DNA of 64,000 nucleotides from Daphnia pulex (taxonomy: Eukaryota > Arthropoda > Branchiopoda > Diplostraca > Daphniidae): positions 4,712,001 through 4,776,000 of the forward strand of contig NC_060017.1 of assembly GCF_021134715.1 (NCBI RefSeq). The letters run 5' to 3'. Shown piece after piece: positions 1 to 12,999 of the stretch (positions are counted from its first letter, which is position 1; every line of letters begins with the position of its first letter). Position numbers and translations under genes: made by a program. Under the pieces are notes generated by a model. It saw only the letters and a program-made list of their open reading frames with translations. It did not search any database and was not told the DNA's origin.

Positions 1-654
1 AACGACCTGTACATGTGTCGATCGCGGCGGACAAACACGTCAGACTTACAAATACTTAATAACACGTCAAATACGAGACAAAAATATCGATCCGTAATCA
101 CTACGTACCATCAGCTGTGGGCGACGTTGTTCTGGGCTGCTGCTGCTCACACTTTTGTATTAGTATACCGTCTCTCTATAAAAGGCTGGCCAAAACTGAT
201 TTGGGCTCTTTTACCTCTATGCACCTCGAAGCAGTTAAGCTAATGTTCTACTCAAAACAAACGAAAACGGAAGACCCCGGCTGGGTATTGCGCGCACCTG
301 TTTGAACCTTAACACTAGACTGAGCTTGCACATTGTGCATGCACGTTCCTGACGAACTCCATCGTAGGGAGATCGTAATCACGAAAACAGCTTTCCTAGC
401 ACACACTCTGTACACACACACACACAGAACACAAGCAGTCAGTTGAACAAGTTGAACCAACTTTTTTATTTACGATTCCCCAAACTTTTGAAAAAAGATT
501 TATACCTACCCCCTTCCACCTTAGTAGAGCGTGCAGTATATACACATAGCACACGTCTATTTCCGTTTACCCGTTATTCGTCACCAGAGTTTTTGTTTTT
601 GGGGGCTTGGAATTCTCATGCAAATTACATAGTGAAATGCTAATCAAAATTGAA

Positions 655-690
655 TGGCGACTTACCGGAATAGCGGCCGAGTCGCTCCTG
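655..690 (-). other. Orphan 5' splice donor (CCG|GTAAGT), possible upstream exon
   Basis: On the minus strand the sequence reads ...GCTATTCCG|GTAAGTCGCC, a full-consensus donor whose exon side would end at 666. The reading frame to its right stays open for about 80 codons but resembles nothing I know. It may be an alternative first exon of a gene transcribed leftwards out of the window. Confidence 0.25.
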
Positions 691-3600
691 GGCTGATTGA
701 CGTCCGACCTGCAGATATGCGCCGGGGTTGAAAGTGTCAAAGTCGCTCGATACGGTCGTCTGTCAAAAGTCGAGAACGCGGCTTCCCAGCACAGCCACCC
801 AATTTTCTTAGTTGTTTCGATTCTCCTCCTGCATATGCAAAAGCACCGATGAAGTGATTGGTTCGTACAGCAAGAGTTGAGTGTCCAGTAGAGTAGAAAC
901 GGCAATCGATCACTCATTCAGGATCACCGCTGGATACATCAAGAACGGGGGGGAAGGATCGGGGGGTTGGAAAATAGTCGTCTGGTTGTCAAAGACGACG
1001 CAAAAGTTCACCAAGGAGAAGGAACAAAACCCAAGAAATACGTCATGCGGGACCACGACCACCTCTGCTTCTGTATGCTGCGGGCACACGACTGTACGGC
1101 GGGCGCACGGGTTAAATGTCGGCGGGCTAAAGGCCAAAGTGTCCGCCTTAGATTCTTGTGCCGTGTCACGATCCCAGAGGGAAACCCAAACACAAATAAT
1201 AAAAATAAAAAAGGGCGACTACTAACAACGTTCAATGTTTATAGATTCTGAAACCGCCTAGCAGCAGTTGCCGCCGCCGTTGAATCACAAACACAAATGC
1301 ACCGGCCGCCAACCAATCGATTGTCCACTGAAACTTTTCGAGCGGCGCGCTAGAAACTGTCCAGTGCTGGAATTTCGCGTCTATACAGACGGACAAACTC
1401 TTCTTCTCCTTCGTCTGCTGCCCAGAAAGCAACAACGTGGGGTTCTTTTTTTTTTTTTTAAATAATCCAGACAGTGTCGAGCTGCTTCCGATACCTTAAC
1501 GAGCCACAACCACACGGCCGAAATGAGCAGATCGCATCAGCAACGCTTCGGAAAGACGGTCTGACGCAGCAAATAAGCTGTGGCACAGCAGCAGCAGCAG
1601 CAGTTAATGGCTGTCTTATGTTTTTTTCTTTTTTTTTTTAAATACTTGAAAACTGTCGACGACGAGCTTGGCTGAGTCAAGAGCCGAAACTTGTCTCTGC
1701 ACGAAAAAAACAAACTCTTGCGTTCGCCTGTTTACACAAGGTCCGGGCGAGACTAGCGCTTCTGCTGCCGACGACGACGAGAGTCGACCCGCACCGTTCG
1801 GCTCCAACCGAACCTTTATATACACACGCACACGCGGAGGGAAAAAACCAAAATAATGACACTAGAACGAGAAGGAGAAGGAGAGAAGAAACTCTTCACG
1901 ATATACACACGAAAGGAGCGAGGATAGCCACATATATACAGCAGAGTATAAGGCAAAGAACAAGAAAGAGAGAGAGAGAGAGAGAGAGATTGAAAGCCTA
2001 TACTGGTTTGTTTGACTGCAGGCTACGAACCTGTTTGGTGGGCGGGTTGTTAGCCAACATCACTATAAGGAGTCTGTGTGCAGAGAGAATAGGAGAGAGA
2101 GAAAAAATATATAAAGGGGGGAGAATAACAAATAGCCAAACAGGAGAGATAAGATGTGGCCACAGAGAGAGAGAGAGAAAGCCATGCAACAAAGACTATT
2201 AGTTAAAAAAGAGAAAAAAAGAGTTTGTTTTTTTCTCGAATGTACTTGGGTGAATACACGCCGAAGAGTTCCACAGAGAGAGAGAGAGACAATCTAAAGA
2301 TCATATAGAAATGACATCGACTGCCGCATTATAGCAATGATGCTGGATGTTGATGCCCCGTGTCTATATATCCTTTTTACCCTAGACGATCCCCCCGCAG
2401 TAGACGTTCCTTTTTGGTGGTGGTGCGCGCGGCCTTGCTGGCTAATTTTTCTTCCGTGTTAGCTGAAGAGTGCAAATTAGTGGGTTCGCCTTATTTTGGG
2501 GAATATAACAAAGAAGAAACAAGAGACAAAGAAAATCTGCCTGAATGTGAGGCGAAAGCTGGTTTTGACCCGCATGAGCCATGACCAAAAGAACCAAACT
2601 CGACAGCTTATACACGTATACACGACGGCGGATGACGCTGCTGGGCGCCAGTTTCCGGTTGGAATGACGGCCGGTACTAAATAACCGACCGTGCGATTTC
2701 TACCCCCCACCCAACAAAAGAAAAGAAGATGAGAAATGACGGGTTCGGTTGGCAAGAAGCTTCTTTAGACTATTGCTGCTGCTGTACACATGCGACGTGG
2801 GTCTAGAACCAGTGTGCTGGGGCCGGCCTTCTCTGAGCTCTCTGGACTACCTATTTTCTGTGCGACTGTGTGCATCTAATCCGATTTGCTTTGTACGTTA
2901 GAAGCTGGGCTGTGCACAATGGTTAGACATATATGGTGCGGTGAGCCATTCCGCTTTGATTTTAATCTAAATAAATCGTAAGAGTGGATCAGCCGCGCCG
3001 GCTACAAGGAAACCACGAAACTTCTGTTTTCTTTTTCTTCTTTTTTCTCTTCACCATTTCTTGTTTTTTTTTTTCAACCCCTTTTGGGTTACTTTGAAAT
3101 GATTTTGATGGATTGCAGTTAATTACTATCTTTCCAACTGTTGAGCGCTATGTAACCTTCGCTTCGACCGACACCAAACGCCGGTTATTAATTCCTCAAC
3201 CAATCTGAGCAATGAACAAAATAGGGCCATTTAGGGTAATCGGTGAACGCCAAACAGAAGAACAGAATGCAAAGATAATGAGACGGATTTCCCACCAAAG
3301 TCCCAACGAAAAAAAAAAGAAAGTGAAAAAGAAGATCAGTATGCCGATCTTTGGCACCGTCTTCGATCGTCTACAGTTCGTATTTTTCGCCTTTCAAACA
3401 AAATAGAAAAAGAAGAAAGAAACAACTTTTGCATACCAAAAGCTAGACGACCATAACCGGCATCACGTTATCTGATTAGATGTATGTCTGTCTCTATCCT
3501 ATATATCCCTCACTTTGTCTGTCTCCATTGTCGTCAGGCGCTTCTTGTATACACACAACAGTAACCCGATCATGTAAAACGGTGTACAAAAACCAGCCAC

Positions 3601-4027
3601 TGTCGAATTAATGTACCGGAACCGAGCAACAAACGTCAACAAGGTTAGATCGTACATCATCTACACACTCGACACACTCGGCTACCGGCTTGTTATCACG
3701 ATAACAATCCCCACAAAAAAACAAACTGAAACGCAGCACTCGGCAACCTCACCTTTTCGTGCAGTCATTCAGCATCGTTGACTGGGCGAAAAGTATCACC
3801 GGCGGGACGATCTACCGTGTCTATTTCACGTTATTGGTGCACGTGATAGCAGCAACACACTAAAAATGTCTTTTTTCATTTATAATACGACTAACTCAGG
3901 GGACGGAACGAAAAGCCCGAAAGTGCAAAGGAAATATCAATTTCTTACTTCCGAATTTGGGAGGAGGGTTTCGAGGGAGGATGGAGCAAACAGTGTACAT
4001 GCGGACAATTTAATGGCGAAATGAATA

Positions 4028-4055
4028 ATGGACTTACCGAACAGAGAAATCGATC
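4028..4055 (-). other. Orphan 5' splice donor (TCG|GTAAGT), possible upstream exon
   Basis: On the minus strand the sequence reads ...TTCTCTGTTCG|GTAAGTCC, with the exon side ending at 4038. It resembles the donor near 666, and both are soon followed by a CGCCATT(C/A)AATT motif. This would fit a pair of alternative first exons feeding a gene to the left, but no coding sequence supports it here. Confidence 0.22.
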
Positions 4056-7000
4056 CAGACCCTGGTGTCCGCGGAATTCCGGCCTAAACACTTTTCACGC
4101 AGCCCGCCCACATCGTTTGCACGCTCGTGTAGACCCATTGTTCATCAGACGTGAAACGTCAACGTGGAATTCAGTTAACGCTTTTAAACACAATTTACAT
4201 ACAATCCACAAGAGAATCACGTGAAAAAGAAACTATATACGTGCCCCTAGAGAAATACGTCTGTTGGCCACGAGACAAACTTCTGCACTAATTCTAGGCT
4301 ACAAATTCTGGTAAAGTAATATTGTAATAAAAAGGGAAGGGTCAGCAAAAACTAAGGGTAAGGGGTTGCACGAGACAAACTACTGAACTGATTCTATACT
4401 GCAAATTCTGATGATGTAAAATTGTAATAGAGGAAGGGTCGGAAAAAATTAAGGGCAAGGGTTTGAAACATTTTTCAGAAATACCAAAACCAAGGAAGCG
4501 AAAGAGGAGGGGGGAGGTTTATACTTTTTTATCGTTTTAACTGAAGAAAAATAAAATAAAAAAAAAGGAACAAGGAAAAAAAGAGGGAAAGAAATCGACA
4601 AAGTGGAAACCATATATACACATCAAATAATCATAAATAAATAAATGAATGATGAAACAAAACTGCCGCGTTGTCTTTTGATGTATCATAAAAAGAAAAG
4701 CAAGGAATAAAAGAAAATAAAACAAAAAAGATAGAAAAAAAGTCAAAGAAAATGGAAGAATGGAGTGAAAAGCGGTCCCTTATAAGGGCAACTCGGCGTT
4801 CGTGTCGCTGTGGAACCGGAGGAGATGCTGATGGGCTCCTGATGGCGATGGCAGAGATCGCGCTTGTCACGCCTGATCGAAGCGCGCAGCCCTATAACAT
4901 TGCTACGTGACGGTATGATGCGCGAAGCAAAAATTAGAGATTTAAAAACCCAAGAGAAGGTAAAAAAAAAAATAATAATAAATAAAACAAAAAGGAGGAA
5001 AGAAAAAAATGAAAAATGGATGAGAATAAACCTTGAAGGCGGAGGACAAATGAATAACTTTTGAAGTTCTTAACTCATAAAAACGCAACTATGGAGAGAG
5101 AGACATATTGAGCTCTTTCGTCTTTTTCTTTTGTTCTCATTTTCATTGTCGCTTATGTTTTTGTTTCGGGCGAGACTGTGAATGTGTGTCTCGGACAAAG
5201 TCGGAACATGTGTAACCCGAAACGGGACCTACCTGTTTCATCCTCTTTCACCGAATGCCACTCTCTGAACTATGTTGGACTTGGGTTTGAAAATTCAGCA
5301 ATGCTGTCAGTAACCATGCAGACAAATATTTCTCCGACATTGAGTTCATCAGGTTCAATTTAATTGTCTAATGGTCCCCAGATGCTCCAGCGAGAGCTGC
5401 TGCTAGCTCCCGGGAATTCAATCTTTCGATTTGTATAATATATGGGTACTGTATCTTTTTTTCTTCGGGACCAGAAAATCTATAATCCCTGCAGCCTCGT
5501 GCGGCCTATGCATCAGTTTCTTATTCTCAATAAATCACTCTTTCACTTTATACTGCACGAACCAGGCAAAGTAAAGTTCACCATCCAATAGCAATCTCCT
5601 TTGTCCGGGAAAAAAGATATTGCTATCATGGTGTGGCACTAGAAAAGAAAAAACTAAACATATTTTACGTGGGCAAATCTTATTCCTTATTTTTCCGCCT
5701 TGGTACTAGATACACTAGATCAATAGTAACTATGAGGCAATGGATGACAAAGTTCCAGATATCTACAGTATTCGCACCTTATATATATCGAATATTCCAG
5801 TACGTTGTATCCGCTTACTGGATCCCTTTTACATAGTTCCATTGTATAACGTACACCCACCTCAGGTTTTCGTAGTGAAGGATAACTTTTCATCATCAGT
5901 TGCATTGTTAGGACTACCGCAAAATTGGATTTCGAAGTGGAGTAATAAAAAAAACAGCTTTTCAACAAGCGGAAAAAGACATTACTGAAAATAACTATTA
6001 GCTTGAATATCCACGAATAAACGTAATTGGATAACACACTATATTCAATTCACAGACAATTGAGCAGTTTGGCGCAACGAAAAGTTCTTCGGCTTTAACC
6101 TTTCAGTGTTAACAATATTTACAGAACGCCGGATCTCAGAATTTCTTACAGGGCAGAAAGGTTAAAGCATTTGTCTGTAAACGGATCGGCGTTGTACACA
6201 CTAGCGGATAAGGGAAGTGAGAAAAAGAGGCTGTTGGATTAGGAACGGCGATAATTTTGAGAAGGACGCAAGCGCAAATAAAAAAGGAAAAGGATCATTT
6301 CCGCTAGTTTTACGGTTTCCGGGTAACGGGGTTCGTTCGACACATCAGGTTTACGCCTCGTCACACCGAAGCCGAAACATTTTTCGCGCCTTTATTTACG
6401 CTGCCACAGGAGCATTGGAGTTTGTCGACAGTAACAAATCGAGCAGAATCAACAGCGCAGTCCTCGTGAGACGTCGTTTGATACACAGGCCAGAAGACAA
6501 GTCATTAAGACTTAGATTCTCTTAGCTGATTAATAGTCTACAACGCTGCGGTCTGGTTTCGTTCCTAGACTGATGTTCATTCTGAGTTAATTCATCAGAA
6601 AACTAATCTCCCATTTTGTTTGCTCGCCTTCGCTTCCGCTGCGCGCGAATCCCTTTTCTGGAGATGATCGCAATACTTCCAGGCTTCTTCGCCAACACCG
6701 ATAAGAAACCTTGGCACTATTGAGAGAAAAAGAAAAAAAGGAGGCGGGATAACGATGGGTCGGATGCTCCAAGCTGAGCGTACCCTGATCGGTGCCAGAA
6801 CCACACAGGCAGCCCTTTTTTTTCTAATCAATCAATAGGATTGGTTCGTGTCATCGGCGATGTTCAAATACAATATAATACAAAACATAAAGGAGCCAAT
6901 GGACTTAGGAGAGCCAGGGAGGCGTAGAGCTGGGTCAAGAAGAAAGAAGAAAATTCTCGAATAGATGTGATGTCATTACTTCCGGTTCGTCGTCCAGGTT

Positions 7001-7377
7001 TCTATTTCTAGACAACTGCGAATGGAGGGAAAGCACTGGCTGGATCAGGAGGGGCGGCAGCTGTCGCAAATCGAGTGTAATGGCATGGCATGGCAGACGC
7101 AGACCTATCGATTAGCCATCAAATGAATTACAGCCGTAGCTGTGAAATAACACTATAAAGTAGGACACCACGCGAGTCCCATTAAAATCTCCTCGCCCAG
7201 TTCATTGAAGACGCTAGTCTGCTTTCGACATCCGCCGAAAGGTTATATGGTGAACGATAGAGACCAGCTGTCAACATTATCAAATCGGCCAAAAAATGTG
7301 ATGAGAAAAATATCTTTATTACTTTCATTAAAGAATTTTGTCTGTGACTCACGAATAAAGAAATACAGCAGTGAGAT

Positions 7378-10300
7378 TCACTGTGAGAGTCGAAGAAGTA
7401 ACACGTTTCTATAGGAATCGTCATCATCGTCGGTTTCCGGCCGCGGTGACTGCTCAACTTCGGCTGCTTGATCATCTTCAAAAAGAAAACTGGTTTTAGT
7501 ACGACGAACAGCATATAAATATTCGAAACTCTTAAAACCTACCCAGGGGAAACATGTCGTCGTCGTCAGGGAATACTTCAACACCCTGGAGTTGACCATT
7601 CAATAGCACGGGAGCTATAGGTTCTATCACTTCATTATCACCACCAATGTCACCCACATTGGCTACGACTATGAAGTTTAAGTGATAAAAATAATTTAAA
7701 AAAAGGTGCTTTTAAGCATTTAAACAAGATTAGATGTCACCTTCAAGGAACATATTGTCATCATCCGGGAAAAGTTCTTCTCGGTTGTTCACTACAATAG
7801 GCGGACGTTGTTGGGCTAAATGTCGAGCTTGGACGAATCCGTCAAGCATCAACAATCTCTGCTGTACATAATAAGGAACAGCAACAGCCATTTCGTCAGC
7901 CGATGGTCCAACAAGGAAACGAAAAGTCAAATGTCCCATGTCATTTTTGACCTGGACCTGGCGCAACTCATGCTCGTAACAGCTGAACCTGTTGATGTAA
8001 CAACGTTAAAACTTCCACATAATGAATAAATTTGTGAATAAATTTACTTTTGGTAAGCGTAATAATTTAGTCCGGCACATAGGGAACAGAGGATGCCCTC
8101 CTTTCGATTTCCAACAGTTGGTTCATTATTTAAGGTCATTATCTTGAGTGGAGTTGTAACGAGCGATGCAGATTTAGTTTTGCACTGCCCTGGCAGAACT
8201 TCTTGGCAGCGAAAACAAATGGCAATCGGGCCATGAGCGTCGAGGTAAGTGGCCGAATCGACTATTTTCTCTCGACGATCACCAACTGCCAAGAGAGTGT
8301 AGTAGCAGGCTGGATTGATTATCAGTTTCCGTTTTGCCCGCGTGACAGCCACGTACAGCAAGTTCCGCTCTTCCTGCTCTTCGCCGCTTACTTCACCATA
8401 AGCAAGAGTTGGAATGAAGTCGTCTAGCAAAACGACCGTATCCCACTCCATTCCCTTGGATTTGTGAGCGGTAGAGAAAACGACATCTGAAAAAAAAAGT
8501 AATAATCATTTGTTAAGACGTCAATTAATGGAAGCTCACGTGTTCCATACCTGCATCGGAAATGTAGACATGAGATTTTCGAATCGCATCGACATACGTC
8601 TCCGTTTTACTTTTCGCCCAGGTCACTTGAGCTATTCTCGCTCCCCACTCGTGGTCCATCGTGGCTTCTACGTATTTGGTGAAACTGGTGAAGTTTTCAA
8701 ATAACTTCCGATTACGTAGAAAGGGACTGGTAATTTTGTCGTAGGCTGCAAAAAATAAGTTTGATATTCATTCAGCATAATTTAGCATTTTTAAGATTGA
8801 AACTACCTCCTCTCCAAAGATAATAAACGTCCATTATAAGGTCCAATCCCATGTTCTTAATTCCCTAAAAAATGAAATTTTCTTTCATTATTTACATCTC
8901 ACAAACTTGAAAATAAGTTGATGTTACTCCGGCAAAAGCGATTTTAGGCTTCTGGGAACTGCTACCAAATTCACAACCAATAACTTCCACGACTTTCTTG
9001 AAAAGTGCCAGGTTGGTCCTAGCCAGGTAGCAAATCTTGCCGTTAGTTTGCAGTTGGTGGTTTAGTTGATCATTGGCATCGCTGAGCGATACCAGTGCAT
9101 CGTGCACATCAATGCCTACCAAGCATTTATCATTGACATTATTCAAGACGGATAGACAGGAGTTGGCCATGAAACCAATTTCTGGTCCAAATCGGAATGA
9201 CTAAGAAGAAGAAAAAAGTTAGACAATATAGCTATAGAGATTTGTTTCATGAAGTTACTTGAGTCAAGTAAAACGTGTGGGTAGCAGGGACTTTATTCAG
9301 TGCATTCACGGCATATCCTGGATTGAAGAAAGAAACTTATTAGGCAACCTCAAATAAATAAACGTTGAGTTTATGCTATTCTTACGCCAACGATAGATCT
9401 GCTGATGTGGATCTCCGACGATAATGCGTTTGCCTATGTTGCTGAGAAATATATCGAGCATGGCTCCGTTCAAATCTTGGCCTTCATCCACCATCACACA
9501 GTGAACTTTTTCAGTTTCGAATAAATTCGGTTTTTCCAACTGCCAAAGTTTGAGGAATGCATCACACGGCAATTTCAGACGCCTATCGTTTGGATTCTTA
9601 ATGACAGACCAGACTTTTTGGGCGTCGGCCGCTAATTTCTAAAAAGAGGCAATTAATGGAATAACAGGTGTTTTTTAGAGAAGCAATAAACAGAGATTAA
9701 TTAGCTGAATCTCACCTGTCGTTCATCGAGGGTCAGAATTCTGTCTTCAACAACATTTTCTCCTGTGGCATTATCTTCAGATGACGATTTGCTTCTGATT
9801 TTGGTGGGAGCATGTTCAGGAGTTATTGTATCATCAGCCGAACCCCAAAACCGATTAAGGGTGTCAAGAACCAGTTTCTCTCGTTGATATCTTTTTAGTC
9901 CTCGCCGATCCTTTTCAAGTATATGGCTTTTAACTAAACTCGTTGGGAAAATGTTACCCGTTTCTTTATTCTTCATCAAGCCAGTAGCAATGATGTGGTT
10001 ACGAGCCAACTTATGAATCGTCGTGCATTTTACGTTTTTCGGAAATTTTCCGCCGGCTTCATCGGACACTGCTCTATTGAACACAATAAGCAGAAATTCG
10101 GTTTCTGGATTATTTTCGGTAAAACGTAGCAAAGTAGTAGTTTTCCCGCTTCCAGCAAACGCCACGATCTTGATTAACTAAAACAAACATGAAAAGAAAT
10201 TCAAAGTTTTAATTTTTAGAAAATCTCTATAATTAATTTAAGCAATTTACATCATCTTTTTGGATGCGATGATTTACAATACGCGATTGTTCGTGTGTCA

Positions 10301-11241
10301 ATGGAGGAGGTGAAGACTTTTGCTGGCTTGATGACTGGTTTGACACTTGACTAATAGGGGCACCCGTCCAGCGATTCTCAAACAAGTTGAGGGCATATAT
10401 CAAATTATAATGCAACCTTTGAGATAAGTAAAATAACTTGTGATTATAAGAACAAAGCACAAATACACATTAAAGAATGCATACTTAGCTGGAATTCCAA
10501 ACTTTCTGTGGAAGTAGAGAAACAAAGTGCATAAACAGTAAAATTTCTCCATTACCTCCTATATGCAAGGAATATGTGTTAGAGGAGGCAAAACAGGTTA
10601 AATTAATGATGGAAGATTGAATTTACCATTGTCGTGAAATCACTTTCAGAATGCGTCAATAAATCAAACAATCTATACATTTCCCATGTATCATTTGAGA
10701 AGATGCAAATCATAGCAGTAATCCCCCAGAGTGAAGTAGTTTTATACTGCTCAACCACTAATCTTTCAGCTAAACTGAAGCGGGTATGACTTTTCAAATA
10801 CCTCATGGTATTCACAGGAGACCCAGTGAACTCCAAAAAATAGCTAAAACAGAGTTATTTATACTTAACAATATAAAACTTTTGGTAAATATGTCTTACA
10901 AAATCAAACCACGGAGACAGTTTTGCACTCCCGTAATGTTGTATGAATCACAGAGTTGGTCCAGGAAAGCAGTAGATTCCTCAACATTCAAGCTGTATGA
11001 AAGATAAAGTTTTTTCCAAGGTATAAACTGAAATAGGAGAACAAAAGTATGTCAATGTTCTATTGTTTAAAGAGTGGTTTCAAACAAAAATGAATGCCAT
11101 ATCGGCCATATACTACCCTACCTTCTGTCGACAAATGATTTCCCTCCAATTTTGGCACACAAGCACACATGACTTATGAAGATCTATAACAGGTATGTGG
11201 GCCAAAATATTTTCAAGCACTTGAACAGGAAGATTATTCAT
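7378..11241 (-). CDS. F-box DNA helicase 1 (FBH1/FBXO18), 15 exons, about 978 aa
   Basis: UvrD/Rep-type (SF1A) 3'-5' helicase with an N-terminal F-box. Known family members work as SCF ubiquitin-ligase subunits that remove RAD51 and process stalled forks. Exons 5' to 3': 11241-11122, 11027-10900, 10843-10627, 10558-10485, 10416-10251, 10177-9716, 9638-9386, 9317-9259, 9200-8907, 8864-8807, 8745-8551, 8486-8048, 7988-7741, 7668-7543, 7475-7378; every junction keeps phase. The F-box is residues 1-40, followed by FIPWKKLY. Helicase motifs: AFAGSGKT (about 241), DEGQD (440), GDPHQQIYRW (464), SFRFG (494), TAHKSKGMEWD (681), LLYVAVTRAK (718). Cysteine pairs near 766 and in ILCSLC suggest a zinc site. 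The acidic tail repeats FPDDDxMF. The start was chosen at the Met opening the F-box. AATAAA lies at 7320-7315. Confidence 0.93.
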
Positions 11242-12681
11242 TTCAAAATTCGAAAATACTATTTTGTACAGAACTACAACCAGAGTTACAATTTCAACGT
11301 GTAGACGGACTCGTAAACGCGTCCGGTGCGTTGTATTTACGTTTTTCAACCAAAACAATAGCACAATCTAGCGTCCATCTAGCGTCCAAAATATGAAGTT
11401 TTTTTTAAATATCCAACTCAAACAAGAAAAAACCAGTTAATTAATCAATCAAAGCTAATTTCATTTTGATTCAATTAGTATAGAAATACTGAAATAGATT
11501 CATGAGATAAAAAAAATAAACTCGAATAAAAATAAAAGCCCAAAAAAGTGAAACTGATTGTGTCGGTTTTTAGAGAGTTTATTTTTGAATATTCTTCTCC
11601 AAACGTCTTTTTTCCCCAGCTGGGCAGCATTATTAAAGAGAAAGGTTCATACAAATGCATTATTTCATTTTGTTTATTCAGGAGAGTTACAGAAGCGGAA
11701 AAAACTGAACCAACTGACAAACTAGACACTAGATACAATCACGTGATGATGCGATGGGTAACGTTTAATATGATTGATATGGCTTAGATAAAGACCTAGC
11801 TGACCAATTAAGGATCTAATTTCCATTCCATTATATCAGCGTAGATGGCACTTGGGTTAGCCACAAGGGCACTTGTTTCGTAATATTTGGTCGTAAGCTT
11901 TCAAGCTTATTTGATGGTTTAATAAGTAACACTTATCACAATAAGGCGGCAAAGTTCCATGCAAGGTTGATTTTATTTCCCACACTACAAAGTTTATTTT
12001 TAATGATTTTGGACTGGGCATTACTTCATAGATTGGACGAGTTGCACTCTTGTATGGAAGGTCAACAAACTTAATAATGCAGTAGATGAAAAGGCATTCT
12101 CATCCACACGTTAGTGATTTCCTCTTTCGCTGAAATCAGCTTGAATGATTTGTTTTTTTAAGTACCAACGACACCTCCCATAAATAATAGTGCCAGGATA
12201 CGTCGTTATCCATAAAGCTAATAGAAACGCAATATGTTACTTCAGCATTATCTTCTCAGAGGTATTGTTGTTTTAAACGTATTGTGAATATTGACGTATG
12301 CGGTAGTAACGGGAGCCGATATGTACAAGGCCTTCAAAATGGAGCCATTTGTGTACCTTGTTACTCGATCTTTACAGTTTGATATTTAGCCTAGATTATA
12401 GTAAGTGAACTCGGTTGACAGATGGTGGACGTCACATCGTACGAGCCATCACAATTGACGCAATCGAGGTGAGCCGTTCACTCTTTGACCTTCGTCTACT
12501 AAACAAATAAGTTGATTGAGTCTACGAGATTTCAAATTTCTAGGCTTACGCTCTTTGCGATAATATCAATATAATAGCTGCACAAAATGTAAAATACGTG
12601 CACGAAAACGTGATGGCCGGTGATGGCCACAGAACGGCATCCATTTTTGAGAGATAATTCTAAAAACAAAAAAACCCGCAA
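11242..12681. other. Intergenic, nothing recognised
   Basis: This separates the divergent FBH1 and SMB genes. It is AT-rich with short random open frames. A 10-bp direct repeat (ctagcgtcca) sits near 11368-11387, just upstream of FBH1. I see no RNA gene or coding exon. Confidence 0.5.
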
Positions 12682-12852
12682 GATTAGTCTCCGTGATTTG
12701 GAGTCGAATACTTGATCCGTTTCAAAGTCAAAGGTTGGTGGCAAACAAGATTCTTTACCTCTAAACCATGTTTCGTTAATCGATCTTCTATAAAATTTGA
12801 AATAACCCCGCCTCTAGCTCTTAGCAAAGCATCATGTGCGGACGACTATAAA
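12682..12852 (+). promoter_or_regulatory. Core promoter and upstream block of SMB gene A
   Basis: A TATAAA lies at 12847-12852. The box GAAATAACCCCGCCTCTA spans 12799-12816. A block from GATTAGTCT (12682) through TTTCAAAGTC is also found upstream of the paralogue at 14281. The distance from the end of the box to TATAAA is 31 bp in both genes. A 5'UTR intron probably runs from 12912 to 12982. The CCGCCTC core resembles GC/CACCC boxes bound by Sp/KLF factors; the factor is an inference. Confidence 0.7.
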
Positions 12853-12999
12853 ACCCAAATATCTTGACGGTCGATTCAATTAGATATTCACAGCAGTACC
12901 TGTGCACCAAGGTAGACCCATAGATTTGTTGTACCTTTATTTCTTATGTGCTAATAGTTTTTTTTCAATTATTATTTTCAAGATTCAATCACAATCACC

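Larger units (their letters stand above)
1..7377. other. Left flank without a recognised coding gene
   Basis: I read both strands and found no exon series that joins in phase or matches a family I know. The DNA has GA-rich and A-rich simple sequence, for example a GA repeat near 1968-1989 and A/G-rich tracts near 4540-5050. Two strong minus-strand splice donors occur near 666 and 4038, so part of this stretch may be 5' untranslated exons and introns of a gene lying beyond the left edge. An AATAAA on the minus strand (7320-7315) belongs to the helicase gene ending at 7378. Confidence 0.5.

Noticed and set aside
11242..11364. 41-codon N-terminal extension of FBH1
   Set aside because: The F-box begins right after the internal Met at 11241, as usual, and the extension has no conserved features.
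12670..12780. tRNA- or SINE-like boxes upstream of SMB gene A on the minus strand (TGGTTTAGAGG and GTATTCGACTCC)
   Set aside because: The paralogous block upstream of gene B shares the surrounding sequence but lacks the B box. The similarity is better explained by the duplicated promoter region.
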